Part shown: in pieces, positions 1-7,988 of the stretch
Layout: each line of letters starts with the position of its first letter
How positions within the stretch are numbered: position 1 is the stretch's first letter
Source of the DNA: Streptomyces sp. NBC_01451
GTDB lineage: Bacteria; Actinomycetota; Actinomycetes; Streptomycetales; Streptomycetaceae
Length of the DNA stretch: 64,000 nt
Direction of reading: 5' to 3'
Assembly (NCBI RefSeq): GCF_036227485.1
Contig: NZ_CP109479.1
Span: 3,534,001-3,598,000, forward strand
Notes under the pieces: model-generated
Seen by the model: the letters and a program-made list of their open reading frames with translations, nothing else
Told to the model about the DNA's origin: nothing
The model's database searches: none
Made by a program: the position numbers and the translations under genes

Positions 1-2028
1 GAAGACGCCGTCCTCCATGCCGGTCAGGAACACCACGGGAAACTCAAGGCCCTTGGCGGTGTGCAGGGTCATCAGGGTGATGACGCCGGAGCCGTCGTCG
101 TCCTCGTCGGGGATCTGGTCGGAGTCCGCGACCAGGGCGACCCGCTCCAGGAACGCGGCGAGCCCGGCCGGGGCCGGCGGCTCGCCCTCGGCGGGCTGGT
201 CGGCCTCGGCCGCTTCCCCGGCCGCGGCCGATTCCTGCTCGAACTCCAGGGCCACCGCGGCGAGTTCCTGGAGGTTCTCGATCCGGGTCTCGTCCTGCGG
301 GTCGGTCGACGCCTGCAACTCGGCCAGATAGCCGGTGCGTTCGAGGACCGCTTCGAGGACGGTGGCCGGGCCCGCGCCCGACTCCACGATCGTCCTCAGG
401 TCCTCCATCAGCGTGTTGAACCGCTTGACGGCGTTGGTCGACCGTGAAGCCATCCCGTACGCCTCGTCCACGCGCTTCAGTGCCTGCGGGAAGCTGATCT
501 TCTCGCGCTGGGACAGGGCGTCGATCATCGCCTCCGCGCGGTCGCCGATGCCGCGCTTGGGGACGTTGAGGATGCGGCGCAGCGGCACCGAGTCCTCCGG
601 ATTGGCCAGGACGCGCAGGTAGGCCAGGACGTCCCGGACCTCCTTGCGCTCGTAGAAGCGGACGCCGCCGACGACCTTGTAGGGCAGGCCGACGCGGATG
701 AAGATCTCCTCGAAGACACGGGACTGGGCGTTCGTCCGGTAGAAGACGGCGACGTCGCCCGCCTTCGCGTCGCCCGCGTCCGTCAGCCGGTCTATCTCCT
801 CGGCGACGAACTGTGCCTCGTCGTGCTCCGTGTCGGCGACATAGCCGGTGATCTGAGCACCCGCGCCCGCGTTGGTCCACAGGTTCTTGGGGCGCCGGGA
901 CTCGTTGCGCTCGATGACCGCGTTGGCGGCGCTCAGGATCGTCTGCGTGGAGCGGTAGTTCTGTTCGAGCAGGATCGTCGTCGCATCCGCGTAGTCCTCC
1001 TCGAACTGGAGGATGTTGCGGATCGTCGCGCCCCGGAAGGCGTAGATCGACTGGTCGGCGTCGCCCACGACACACAGTTCGGCGGGCGGTACGTCGGCGG
1101 CGTCACCGGTGTGCTCGGCGGTGCCGACGAGTTCCCGTACGAGCGCGTACTGGGCGTGGTTGGTGTCCTGGTACTCGTCGACGAGGACGTGCCGGAAGCG
1201 GCGGCGGTAGTGCTCGGCGACGTCCGGGAAGGCGCGCAGCAGGTTGACCGTCGTCATGATCAGGTCGTCGAAGTCGAGCGCGTTGGCCTCACGCAGTCGC
1301 GACTGGTACATCGCGTACGCCTGGGCGAGGGTCTTCTCGAAACCGTCGTTCGCCTGGGCGGCGAAGTCCTCCTCGTCGATCAGCTCGTTCTTCAGGTTGG
1401 AGATCTTCGCGCTGAAGGACTTGGGCGGGAAACGCTTGGGGTCCAGGTCCAGATCGCGGCAGACGAGCGCCATCAGCCGCTTGCTGTCGGCGGCGTCGTA
1501 GATCGAGAAGGAGGATGTGAAGCCGAGCCTCTTGCTCTCCCGCCGGAGGATCCGCACGCACGCGCTGTGGAACGTCATCACCCACATCGCGTTCGCGCGC
1601 GGGCCGACGAGGTGCTCGACGCGTTCCTTCATCTCGCCGGCGGCCTTGTTGGTGAAGGTGATCGCGAGGATCTGGCCGGGGTGGACGCCCCGCTCGCCGA
1701 GCAGATACGCGATGCGGTGCGTGAGCACACGCGTCTTGCCGGAGCCGGCGCCCGCCACGATGAGCAGGGGGGTGTCGGCGTGCACGACGGCCGCGCGCTG
1801 GTTCTCGTTCAGCCCGTCCAGGAGCGCGGCCGGGTCCACCACCGGGCGCGGGGCGCCGTCGCGGTAGTACGCGTCCCGGTCCGGCGGCGCGTCGAACTTC
1901 CCGCCGAACAGGTCGTCCGGAACGGGCTCCGGCGCATGCTCGTCCTCGGGCGGCGGCGGGGGTTCCTCCTCGCGGGCCCGAGGACCCTGGAGGTCCGCCA
2001 GGAAGCTGTCGTCAAAGAGGCTGCTCAT
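1..2028 (-). CDS. pcrA: ATP-dependent DNA helicase PcrA/UvrD, C-terminus cut off by window edge
   Basis: Superfamily 1 3'-5' DNA helicase used in repair and in clearing replication and transcription conflicts. The reading frame is open from ATG 2028 to the window edge (676 codons seen; the family is usually 730-840 residues). A Pro/Glu-rich N-terminal extension (about residues 20-60) precedes the Q-motif region and the Walker A sequence AGAGSGKT at residues 92-99. The last residues seen (VFLTGMEDGVF) match the helicase motif V region. GGAGAG lies just upstream of the ATG. It diverges from the NlpC/P60 gene. I saw no LexA-type box in the upstream gap. Assignment is secure; PcrA versus UvrD naming is by actinobacterial convention. 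Confidence 0.95.
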   Translation of the reverse strand, partial: MSSLFDDSFLADLQGPRAREEEPPPPPEDEHAPEPVPDDLFGGKFDAPPDRDAYYRDGAPRPVVDPAALLDGLNENQRAAVVHADTPLLIVAGAGSGKTRVLTHRIAYLLGERGVHPGQILAITFTNKAAGEMKERVEHLVGPRANAMWVMTFHSACVRILRRESKRLGFTSSFSIYDAADSKRLMALVCRDLDLDPKRFPPKSFSAKISNLKNELIDEEDFAAQANDGFEKTLAQAYAMYQSRLREANALDFDDLIMTTVNLLRAFPDVAEHYRRRFRHVLVDEYQDTNHAQYALVRELVGTAEHTGDAADVPPAELCVVGDADQSIYAFRGATIRNILQFEEDYADATTILLEQNYRSTQTILSAANAVIERNESRRPKNLWTNAGAGAQITGYVADTEHDEAQFVAEEIDRLTDAGDAKAGDVAVFYRTNAQSRVFEEIFIRVGLPYKVVGGVRFYERKEVRDVLAYLRVLANPEDSVPLRRILNVPKRGIGDRAEAMIDALSQREKISFPQALKRVDEAYGMASRSTNAVKRFNTLMEDLRTIVESGAGPATVLEAVLERTGYLAELQASTDPQDETRIENLQELAAVALEFEQESAAAGEAAEADQPAEGEPPAPAGLAAFLERVALVADSDQIPDEDDDGSGVITLMTLHTAKGLEFPVVFLTGMEDGVF

Positions 2029-2250
2029 CGCTCTCCGAGTCTAGGCGCCCCCACTGACAACCCGCCGCCACCCCGAAAACATCCCCCCGTCATCCGCACC
2101 GGACGATCCGACCTGTCCGAACAAGGGGCACAAAAAGCGCGCACTCACGGAATTCACCGACCAGTGCGACGGAAAATTTCCGACTGATCACACAAAGCGA
2201 TGTTTACGGCCGAGGTCACAAAAACGTATCGGGCATAGCGGTCACCAACC

Positions 2251-2280
2251 TTCACAGGAGCCACACCTGTTGGTTAGCGT
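2251..2280 (+). promoter_or_regulatory. Candidate promoter for riboswitch-nlpC transcript
   Basis: A TTCACA hexamer (2251-2256) and a TAGCGT hexamer (2275-2280) are separated by 18 bases, just upstream of the ydaO-type leader. The same TAGCGT -10-like element occurs upstream of the second NlpC/P60 gene (4358-4363). This is inferred from spacing only. Confidence 0.4.
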
Positions 2281-2332
2281 GCCGTAAGGCCGCTCGACCT
2301 CCACCGGCGAACATCGCCGGGCCGTGCGGCCT

Positions 2333-2485
2333 CCGCCGAGTCCGATCGTGCCGCCCCTCGCGGCAGGAGCCGGGGACCCACCGAAATCCTGGGGTGAATC
2401 GGTCCGACTGCCGTCCAGGGCAAGGACCGTAGGGCAATCCTTCCGAATGACCCGCCCGAACCCGACAGCTAACCCGGTAGGCGGA
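2333..2485 (+). promoter_or_regulatory. ydaO/yuaA cyclic di-AMP riboswitch
   Basis: The leader carries the conserved blocks of the ydaO-yuaA aptamer in order: CGCCGAGTCCG near 2333, GGAGCCGGGGACCCACCGA near 2367, TGGGGTGAATC near 2390, TAGGGCAATCCTTCCGA near 2430, and the near-invariant GACAGCTAACCCGGTAGGCGG block at 2464-2484. ydaO aptamers bind cyclic di-AMP, and in actinobacteria they are known upstream of cell-wall hydrolase genes such as rpf and NlpC/P60 genes. The aptamer ends about 5 bases before the ribosome-binding site of the TTG-started hydrolase gene, so ligand binding could act on translation as well as on transcription. Confidence 0.92.
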
Positions 2486-2506
2486 ACGTGGAAGGAGTCG
2501 CCTCCC

Positions 2507-3706
2507 TTGGCGTCGTCGCACCGCAAGTCGCGTCCTACGGGAACGCGCGTAGCAGGCATACGGACCCCCGCCTTCGCCACGGCGGCCCTGACCTCCGTCG
2601 CCCTGCTGTCCCAGACCGCCAACGCCGCGCCGAACTCACCCGCCGCGCCTCCGGCGCCCTCCTCCGACGACAAGCCGAGCGTGGAGGATGTCGAGGCGAA
2701 GGTCGGCGACCTGTACCGCCAGGCCGAGACGGCCACCGACAAGTACAACGCCGCCAGGGAGAAGACCTCCGAGCAGCGGGGGCGCGTCGACGCCCTGATG
2801 GACGACGTGGCCCGGCGCACCCAGAAACTCAACGACGCGCGCGAGGAGCTGGGTTCCTTCGCCGCGGCCCAGTACCGCACCGGATCCGCCACCCCCGACA
2901 CGACCACGACGTTCCTGCTCGCGGACGACCCGCAGGACTACTTCGACCAGAACCAGCTGATGGACCGCCTGACCGCCCGCCAGAAGGACGCTGTCGACGA
3001 CTACACCGGGCAGCAGGCCGAGACGTCGCGGAAGCGCCAGGAGGCCACCGCGGGCCTGGAGGCGCTCACGGAGTCACAGGACGAGTTGCAGAGAACCAAG
3101 ACCGCCGTCCAGACGAAGCTCGTACAGGCCCGTCGGCTGCTCTCCCGACTCACCGCCGAGGAGAAGCTGCGGCTCGCGGCGATCGAACGGGAGAAGCAGG
3201 CGGAGGCCCGCCGCCAGGCACAGGAACTCGCCCAGCAGCAACAGGCGGCGGAGCAGCAGCGGCAGGAAGCCGCGGCGGCGGCGCGGCAGCCGACGGGCAC
3301 CAGCGCCTCGGACACGTCGACGGCTTCGGTCCCCGACTCCTCGTACGCCACCAAGGCCGAGAAGGCCCTGACCTTCGCACGCGCACAGGTCGGCAAACCG
3401 TACGTCTGGGGTGCGACGGGCCCGGACTCCTACGACTGCTCAAGCCTCACCCAGGCCGCCTGGAGGGCCGCCGGAGTCACCCTCCCGCGCACCACCTACG
3501 ACCAGGTGAACGCGGGCAAGACGGTTCCCCTCTCCGACATCCGCCCCGGTGACCTGGTGTTCTTCTACGACGACATCAGCCACGTCGGCCTGTACATCGG
3601 CAACGGCATGATGATCCACGCCCCGAAACCGGGTGCGTACGTCCGGGAGGAATCGATCTTCTACGACGGCGAGTCGACGATCCACAGCGTGGTGCGCCCG
3701 GCCTGA
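2507..3706 (+). CDS. NlpC/P60 (C40) cell-wall peptidase with N-terminal coiled coil, riboswitch-controlled
   Basis: Secreted peptidoglycan endopeptidase of 399 residues. The start is taken as TTG 2507, because GGAAGGAG (2490-2497) sits 9 bases upstream and the product then begins with a short basic stretch and a signal peptide ending near ANAAP; the frame is open further upstream only through the riboswitch. A long charged and Gln-rich coiled coil (about residues 45-270) precedes the C-terminal NlpC/P60 domain with YDCSSL (catalytic Cys), DDISHVGLYIG (His) and IHAP (third polar residue). It resembles the RipA/CwlO type, where the coiled coil autoregulates or docks the enzyme. The c-di-AMP riboswitch upstream implies turgor or wall-linked control. 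Confidence 0.9.
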   Translation: MASSHRKSRPTGTRVAGIRTPAFATAALTSVALLSQTANAAPNSPAAPPAPSSDDKPSVEDVEAKVGDLYRQAETATDKYNAAREKTSEQRGRVDALMDDVARRTQKLNDAREELGSFAAAQYRTGSATPDTTTTFLLADDPQDYFDQNQLMDRLTARQKDAVDDYTGQQAETSRKRQEATAGLEALTESQDELQRTKTAVQTKLVQARRLLSRLTAEEKLRLAAIEREKQAEARRQAQELAQQQQAAEQQRQEAAAAARQPTGTSASDTSTASVPDSSYATKAEKALTFARAQVGKPYVWGATGPDSYDCSSLTQAAWRAAGVTLPRTTYDQVNAGKTVPLSDIRPGDLVFFYDDISHVGLYIGNGMMIHAPKPGAYVREESIFYDGESTIHSVVRPA

Positions 3707-3733
3707 CGCGCCGTGGACGGAGGTCCGGCCGGG

Positions 3734-4087
3734 TCAGGTCCAGAGCACGGCGATGAAGATGTTCGCCGTGGTGAACAGGCCCACCAGGCCGAACAGTCGC
3801 TTGTCCACGGTCTCGTCGTCCCGCTTCACGTAGACGAGGCCGAGGATCACGATCAGCAGGGCCAGCTTCACACCGATCTTGATGTTGTCGACCGGCTGGT
3901 CGTCGGCCTGGTTGAGGCCCACCAGGACGGCGCCGGTGACCAGCATGGTGAACGCGCCGTGCAGCATCGCGGGCACGAAGCGCGCCGTCCCCTGCCCCAT
4001 CGCCTTCAGCTGGGTGAGAAACCCGCCCAGGAGCGAGGCGATGCCGATGATGTGCAGGCCGACGAAGAGATGGATGAGTACGTCCAT
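3734..4087 (-). CDS. Small four-helix integral membrane protein
   Basis: A 117-residue protein starting at ATG 4087 (MDVLIHLFVGLH). The sequence shows four hydrophobic helices, at about residues 5-25, 40-58, 70-88 and 98-116, joined by short charged loops (GLNQADDQPVDN, VKRDDETVDKR). Several His and Gln residues lie in helix 1 and the first loop. I do not recognise a characterised family and give no function. It stands alone between two NlpC/P60 genes and points towards the first, with its stop 27 bases from that gene's stop. The frame is open upstream to 4237, but that extension has poor coding character. Confidence 0.75.
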   Translation of the reverse strand: MDVLIHLFVGLHIIGIASLLGGFLTQLKAMGQGTARFVPAMLHGAFTMLVTGAVLVGLNQADDQPVDNIKIGVKLALLIVILGLVYVKRDDETVDKRLFGLVGLFTTANIFIAVLWT

Positions 4088-4563
4088 GGTCCCGGAGCCT
4101 AGCCAGCGGCGCCCGCGCCGTACGACACCGGGCCGGGCGTACAGCGTCCGCGAGGCGTGCACGCGGCACCCCGGGACCGCGCATATATGCACCCCATAGC
4201 ACCGTGTCGCCACCACGTGCCCCGTGAACCTCCGCATCGGTCAGCCGTCAGTGCGAAGTCGGCGGCGCCGGAACTCGATCACGGTCTCATGCGGTCACCC
4301 GGCGGTCGGCTCACGCCAGTTCCGTACATGGCGTTACCCCCACGCCCCACTCAGGTTTAGCGTCCTCCACCAGGTGCCCGGCTCCCCACCGCCGCCCGGG
4401 CCAGGGGCGGCAGTCGGACACCACCGCCGAGAAAGTCCGGCGGCGGACCGCTCCCCCTGTGCGAGCCGCCGCCGGACGCGCAACCGCCCTCCTGGGTCCG
4501 CTTCCCAGGCAGTCGTCCGGCGGTCGTCGCAGTGGCGGTCGTACGAAAGGACGTGACACCCCG
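4088..4563. other. Gap between membrane gene and second NlpC/P60 gene; structured leader
   Basis: The left part (4088-4250) is upstream of the leftward membrane gene and holds the palindrome GCATATATGC (4182-4191), an A+T-rich spot that may be its promoter. The right part holds a candidate promoter for the second hydrolase (TTACCC 4334-4339, 18 bases, TAGCGT 4358-4363). A leader of about 195 bases follows, containing a perfect 12-bp stem, GTCCGGCGGCGG (4435-4446) with CCGCCGCCGGAC (4466-4477). The conserved ydaO blocks are absent here. Confidence 0.5.
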
Positions 4564-5691
4564 GTGGCAGCGCACCGCAAGCCCCGACAGCGCTCGCTCA
4601 ACGGCAATACGGCCCGCACCGCCGCGACGATCGCCCTCGCGGGCGCGGCGACGGCGACGGGCTTCGACGGCATCGGGTACGCCGAGCCACAACTGACCCC
4701 CGCGCAGGTCGAGGCCAAGGTGCACAAGCTGTACGAGGAGGCGGAGGTCGCCACCGAGAAGTACAACGGCTCGAAGGAGAAGGCCGAGCAGGCGGAGCGG
4801 CGGCTGGGCACTCTGCGGGACGAGGCGGCACGCAAGGAGGACCGGCTCAACTCGGCGCGGGAGGCGCTGGGTTCGATGGCCGCTGCACAGTACCGGTCCG
4901 GCGGGCTCGATCCCGCGCTGCAACTCGCCCTGTCCGAGGACCCCGACGGCTATCTGGACGGCGCCGCGTTCGCCGAACGGGCGGGCAGCAGACAGGCGGC
5001 GAACGTGGCCCGGGTACGCGAGCAACTGCGGGAGATCGAGCAGCTGCGCGGGGCCGCCCACGTCGAACTGACCTCCCTCAAGTCCCGTCAGACCGAGCTG
5101 AACCGCCACAAGAAGACCGTGACGGGCAAGCTGGGCGAGGCCCGCAGGCTGCTGTCCCGTCTCACCGCGGAGGAACGCGCCCGGATCGCGGCGCAGGGCG
5201 GCAGTGACGGCGGCGGCTGGGACGGAGGGCATGCTTCACGGTCGTCCGGGAGCGCGCGGGAAGGCCTGGGGACTCCGGGAACACCTGGAGTCCCCGGGGC
5301 GCCCGGCGCGTCCGGGACCTCCGGAGCGGCCGAAGCGCCCAACTCCCGAGCGGCAGCGGCCGTCGCCTACGCCTACCAGAAGCTCGGCAGCCCCTATGTG
5401 TGGGGCGCCACCGGCCCGAACGCCTTCGACTGCTCGGGCCTCATGCAGGCCGCGTACAACTCCGCGGGCATCTCCCTCCCCCGCACCACCTACGCCCAGA
5501 TCAACGTTGGCCGGCGTGTCTCACGGTCCGAACTCCTCCCCGGCGACCTGGTGTTCTTCTACTCGGGCATCAGCCATGTCGGCATGTACGTGGGCCGCGG
5601 CCAGATGATCCACGCCCCGAACCCGTCGGCTCCGGTACGGGTGGCACCTCTGGACGAGATGCCCTTCGCCGGGGCCACGAGGGTGGTGTGA
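4564..5691 (+). CDS. NlpC/P60 (C40) cell-wall peptidase, second copy, with collagen-like linker
   Basis: Paralogue of the hydrolase at 2507, 375 residues from GTG 4564, with AAAGGA about 12 bases upstream. It has an N-terminal signal segment ending near GIGYAEP and a coiled coil (about residues 45-215) with the same SAREALGSMAAAQYR and KLGEARRLLSRLTAEE blocks as the first copy. A Gly-X-Y linker (GTPGTPGVPGAPGASGTSG, about residue 236 onwards) follows, then an NlpC/P60 domain with FDCSGL, ISHVGMY and IHAPN carrying the Cys-His-His set. Its upstream leader is long and structured but lacks the ydaO consensus, so the two paralogues appear to be controlled differently. Confidence 0.9.
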   Translation: MAAHRKPRQRSLNGNTARTAATIALAGAATATGFDGIGYAEPQLTPAQVEAKVHKLYEEAEVATEKYNGSKEKAEQAERRLGTLRDEAARKEDRLNSAREALGSMAAAQYRSGGLDPALQLALSEDPDGYLDGAAFAERAGSRQAANVARVREQLREIEQLRGAAHVELTSLKSRQTELNRHKKTVTGKLGEARRLLSRLTAEERARIAAQGGSDGGGWDGGHASRSSGSAREGLGTPGTPGVPGAPGASGTSGAAEAPNSRAAAAVAYAYQKLGSPYVWGATGPNAFDCSGLMQAAYNSAGISLPRTTYAQINVGRRVSRSELLPGDLVFFYSGISHVGMYVGRGQMIHAPNPSAPVRVAPLDEMPFAGATRVV

Positions 5692-5704
5692 GGCGGGGGC
5701 TCGC

Positions 5705-6520
5705 CTAGACGAGGCGCCGTGCCGTGGCCCACCGCGTCAGCTCGTGCCGGTTCGACAGCTGGAGCTTCCTGAGCACGGCCGACACATGCGACTCCACCGT
5801 CTTCACCGAGATGAAGAGCTGCTTGGCGATCTCCTTGTACGCATACCCCCTGGCGATCAGCCGCAGTACCTCTCGCTCGCGCTGCGTGAGACGGTCGAGG
5901 TCCTCGTCCACCGGCGGGGCGTCCGTGGAGGCGAACGCGTCCAGGACGAAACCCGCGAGGCGCGGCGAGAACACCGCGTCGCCGTCCTGGACCCGGAAGA
6001 CGGAGTCGACGAGGTCCGCGCCGGTGATCGTCTTCGTGACGTATCCGCGCGCACCGCCGCGAATCACGCCGATGACGTCCTCCGCGGCGTCCGAGACGGA
6101 CAGTGCCAGGAAGCGGACCGGCCGCGTCGCGTCGGCCATCAACGGGGCGCAGCGGCGCAGGACTTCGACACCGCCACCGCCCGGCAGATGGACATCGAGG
6201 AGGACCACCTCGGGCCGGGTCGCGGTGATGACGGTGACCGCCTGGTCGACATCGGCGGCCTCGCCGATCACCTCGACACCGGTCCGCTCGGTCTGCCCGA
6301 TCTCGGCCTGGACACCCGTACGGAACATACGGTGGTCGTCGACGAGCACCACACGCACCCGCCGCCCGCCCGCCTCACCACTGCGGCTGCCCTCGGCGGC
6401 GGACTCCCCGGCCTGTCCGGCCGCGTCGGCTTCCGTCGGCTCGGCAGGTGCTGTCGACTCGCCCGCATCCTCCGAACCGGCCGACCCGGTCTGCCTGTTG
6501 TCCCCGTGCGCCTCGCTCAT
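5705..6520 (-). CDS. NarL/LuxR-family response regulator of the PspC-type kinase
   Basis: A 271-residue regulator. An acidic, Ala/Gly/Ser-rich N-terminal extension (about residues 1-52) is followed by a receiver domain with VLVDDH (residues 58-63) and the phospho-acceptor Asp109 in VVLLDVHLPGG. The C-terminal LuxR helix-turn-helix is about residues 205-265 (LTQREREVLRLIARGYAYKEI). Its ATG overlaps the stop of the upstream kinase gene by four bases (6517-6520), so the pair is translationally coupled. It is the output of the two-component system at 6517-7809 and probably regulates envelope genes, including the divergent PspC gene (inferred). Confidence 0.93.
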   Translation of the reverse strand: MSEAHGDNRQTGSAGSEDAGESTAPAEPTEADAAGQAGESAAEGSRSGEAGGRRVRVVLVDDHRMFRTGVQAEIGQTERTGVEVIGEAADVDQAVTVITATRPEVVLLDVHLPGGGGVEVLRRCAPLMADATRPVRFLALSVSDAAEDVIGVIRGGARGYVTKTITGADLVDSVFRVQDGDAVFSPRLAGFVLDAFASTDAPPVDEDLDRLTQREREVLRLIARGYAYKEIAKQLFISVKTVESHVSAVLRKLQLSNRHELTRWATARRLV

Positions 6521-7809
6521 GACGTGCTCTCCGCCCTCTCCATCTCCAGCTCGACCTCCGTGCCGCCGCTCGGTACCGCGCGCAGTCGCGCCGTACCGCC
6601 GTGGCGCTCCATGCGGCCGATGATCGATTCTCTGACGCCCATGCGGTCGGCGGGTATGGAGTCGAGGTCGAAGCCGGGCCCGCGGTCCCGGACGGACACG
6701 AAGACCGTCCTGCCCTCGACCTCGGCGTAGACCTGTACCGCGCCGCCCTCGCCACCGTACTTGGCGGCGTTCACCATCGCTTCCCTCGCGGCCTGCATCT
6801 GCGCGCCGGTTCTGTCGTCGAGCGGGCAGTCACCGACAACCACCACCTCTATGGGGACACCGTGCTTGTCCTCCACCTCGGCCGCGCTGCGCCGCACCGC
6901 CTCGGCGAGAGTGCTGGGCTCGTCGGCCTCTTCCTTTCCGGTGCCCTCCGGTTTGTAGAGCCAGTTGCGCAGTTCACGCTCCTGGGCGCGGGCAAGGCGG
7001 CGCACCTCGTTCGCGCTCTCCGCGTTGCGCTGGATCAGGGTCAGGGTGTGCAGCACCGAGTCGTGCACATGGGCGGCGACCTCAGCACGCTCCTGGGCGC
7101 GAATGCGCATCAGGCGCTCCTCGGAGAGATCCTGGGTCATACGGACGAGATACGGACCGGCCAGCAGAGCTATCCCGACCAGCACCGCGAGCGCGGCCTG
7201 GAGGACCGAGCCGAGGTGCGCGGCGGAGCCCTGCAGGACGAAGACGCCGGACACGCCCGCCGTCACCAGCAGGACGCCGGCTGCGGCCCGGACGAGGGTG
7301 AGCGTGCGCCGTCGGCTGCCGACCTCCATCCAGCGGGCCCGCCGTGCGTTGTCCGCCTGCCGCCAGACCAGGGCGACGCCGGCGGCGACGAGCACGATCG
7401 GGAACAGATAAGCCTTGGCGCCTCCGCCGAGATTCACATTGCCGACGAAGACCATGGCCACGACGACCATGAGGAGCAGCGCGACGATCTGGCCCTTGTC
7501 CGGCTTACGGGCGACGAGTCTGCGACGGCCGTCGGGTGAGGACTCGGTGCCGACGAGGGACGGGGGCCGCTGGGCCTCGACGCCGCCGACACCCAGAGGG
7601 ACGAAGAACCAGAAGGCCGCGTACAGCAGGGCACCGAGGCCGTCCGCCATGAACAGGCCGACGAACATGAGGCGCAGCCAGATCACGGGCAGCCCGAGAT
7701 GCCCGGCGAGCCCTCGCGCCACGCCTCCGAGCCAGCGTCCGTCGCTGCTGCGGTAGAGCTTGCGCGAGGGCCGCGGTTCGACGAGTGGCAACGCTGCGGC
7801 TTCCGGCAT
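6517..7809 (-). CDS. Sensor histidine kinase with N-terminal PspC domain
   Basis: A 430-residue membrane kinase of the NarL/DesK type. The N-terminus carries a PspC domain (about residues 15-75: RKLYRSSDGRWLGGVARGLAGHLGLP followed by hydrophobic helices), then two further hydrophobic blocks (about 107-150 and 170-220). HisKA_3 has phospho-acceptor His249 in HDSVLHTL, and a HATPase domain has REAMVNAAKYGG and VRDRGPGFD. The start is taken as ATG 7809; ATG 7845 is also possible, and neither has a clear ribosome-binding site. PspC domains bind membranes or stress partners, so the kinase probably senses envelope damage. It diverges from a second PspC-domain gene. Confidence 0.9.
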   Translation of the reverse strand: MPEAAALPLVEPRPSRKLYRSSDGRWLGGVARGLAGHLGLPVIWLRLMFVGLFMADGLGALLYAAFWFFVPLGVGGVEAQRPPSLVGTESSPDGRRRLVARKPDKGQIVALLLMVVVAMVFVGNVNLGGGAKAYLFPIVLVAAGVALVWRQADNARRARWMEVGSRRRTLTLVRAAAGVLLVTAGVSGVFVLQGSAAHLGSVLQAALAVLVGIALLAGPYLVRMTQDLSEERLMRIRAQERAEVAAHVHDSVLHTLTLIQRNAESANEVRRLARAQERELRNWLYKPEGTGKEEADEPSTLAEAVRRSAAEVEDKHGVPIEVVVVGDCPLDDRTGAQMQAAREAMVNAAKYGGEGGAVQVYAEVEGRTVFVSVRDRGPGFDLDSIPADRMGVRESIIGRMERHGGTARLRAVPSGGTEVELEMERAESTS

Positions 7810-7988
7810 GCCATCGATGTTCACACGCCCGGCGGGCCCGGGCATCAGGGTCGGCCCCCGAGACTCCCCTGATCTTCGGGCCGGCCTGCCGTCGAACGTT
7901 TCCCCCGCCCCGTCTCAGGGCCGATATCAGGGTTCGCCCAGGGTCATTCCGACTGCCGCCGGGCCGCCGCAAGCGCCACCATGGACGC

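Noticed and set aside
44..1075. Long minus-strand frame antisense-shifted to pcrA (343 codons)
   Set aside because: Shadow frame of the high-GC helicase gene; composition is Arg/Gly/Pro-rich nonsense and the pcrA frame is unambiguous.
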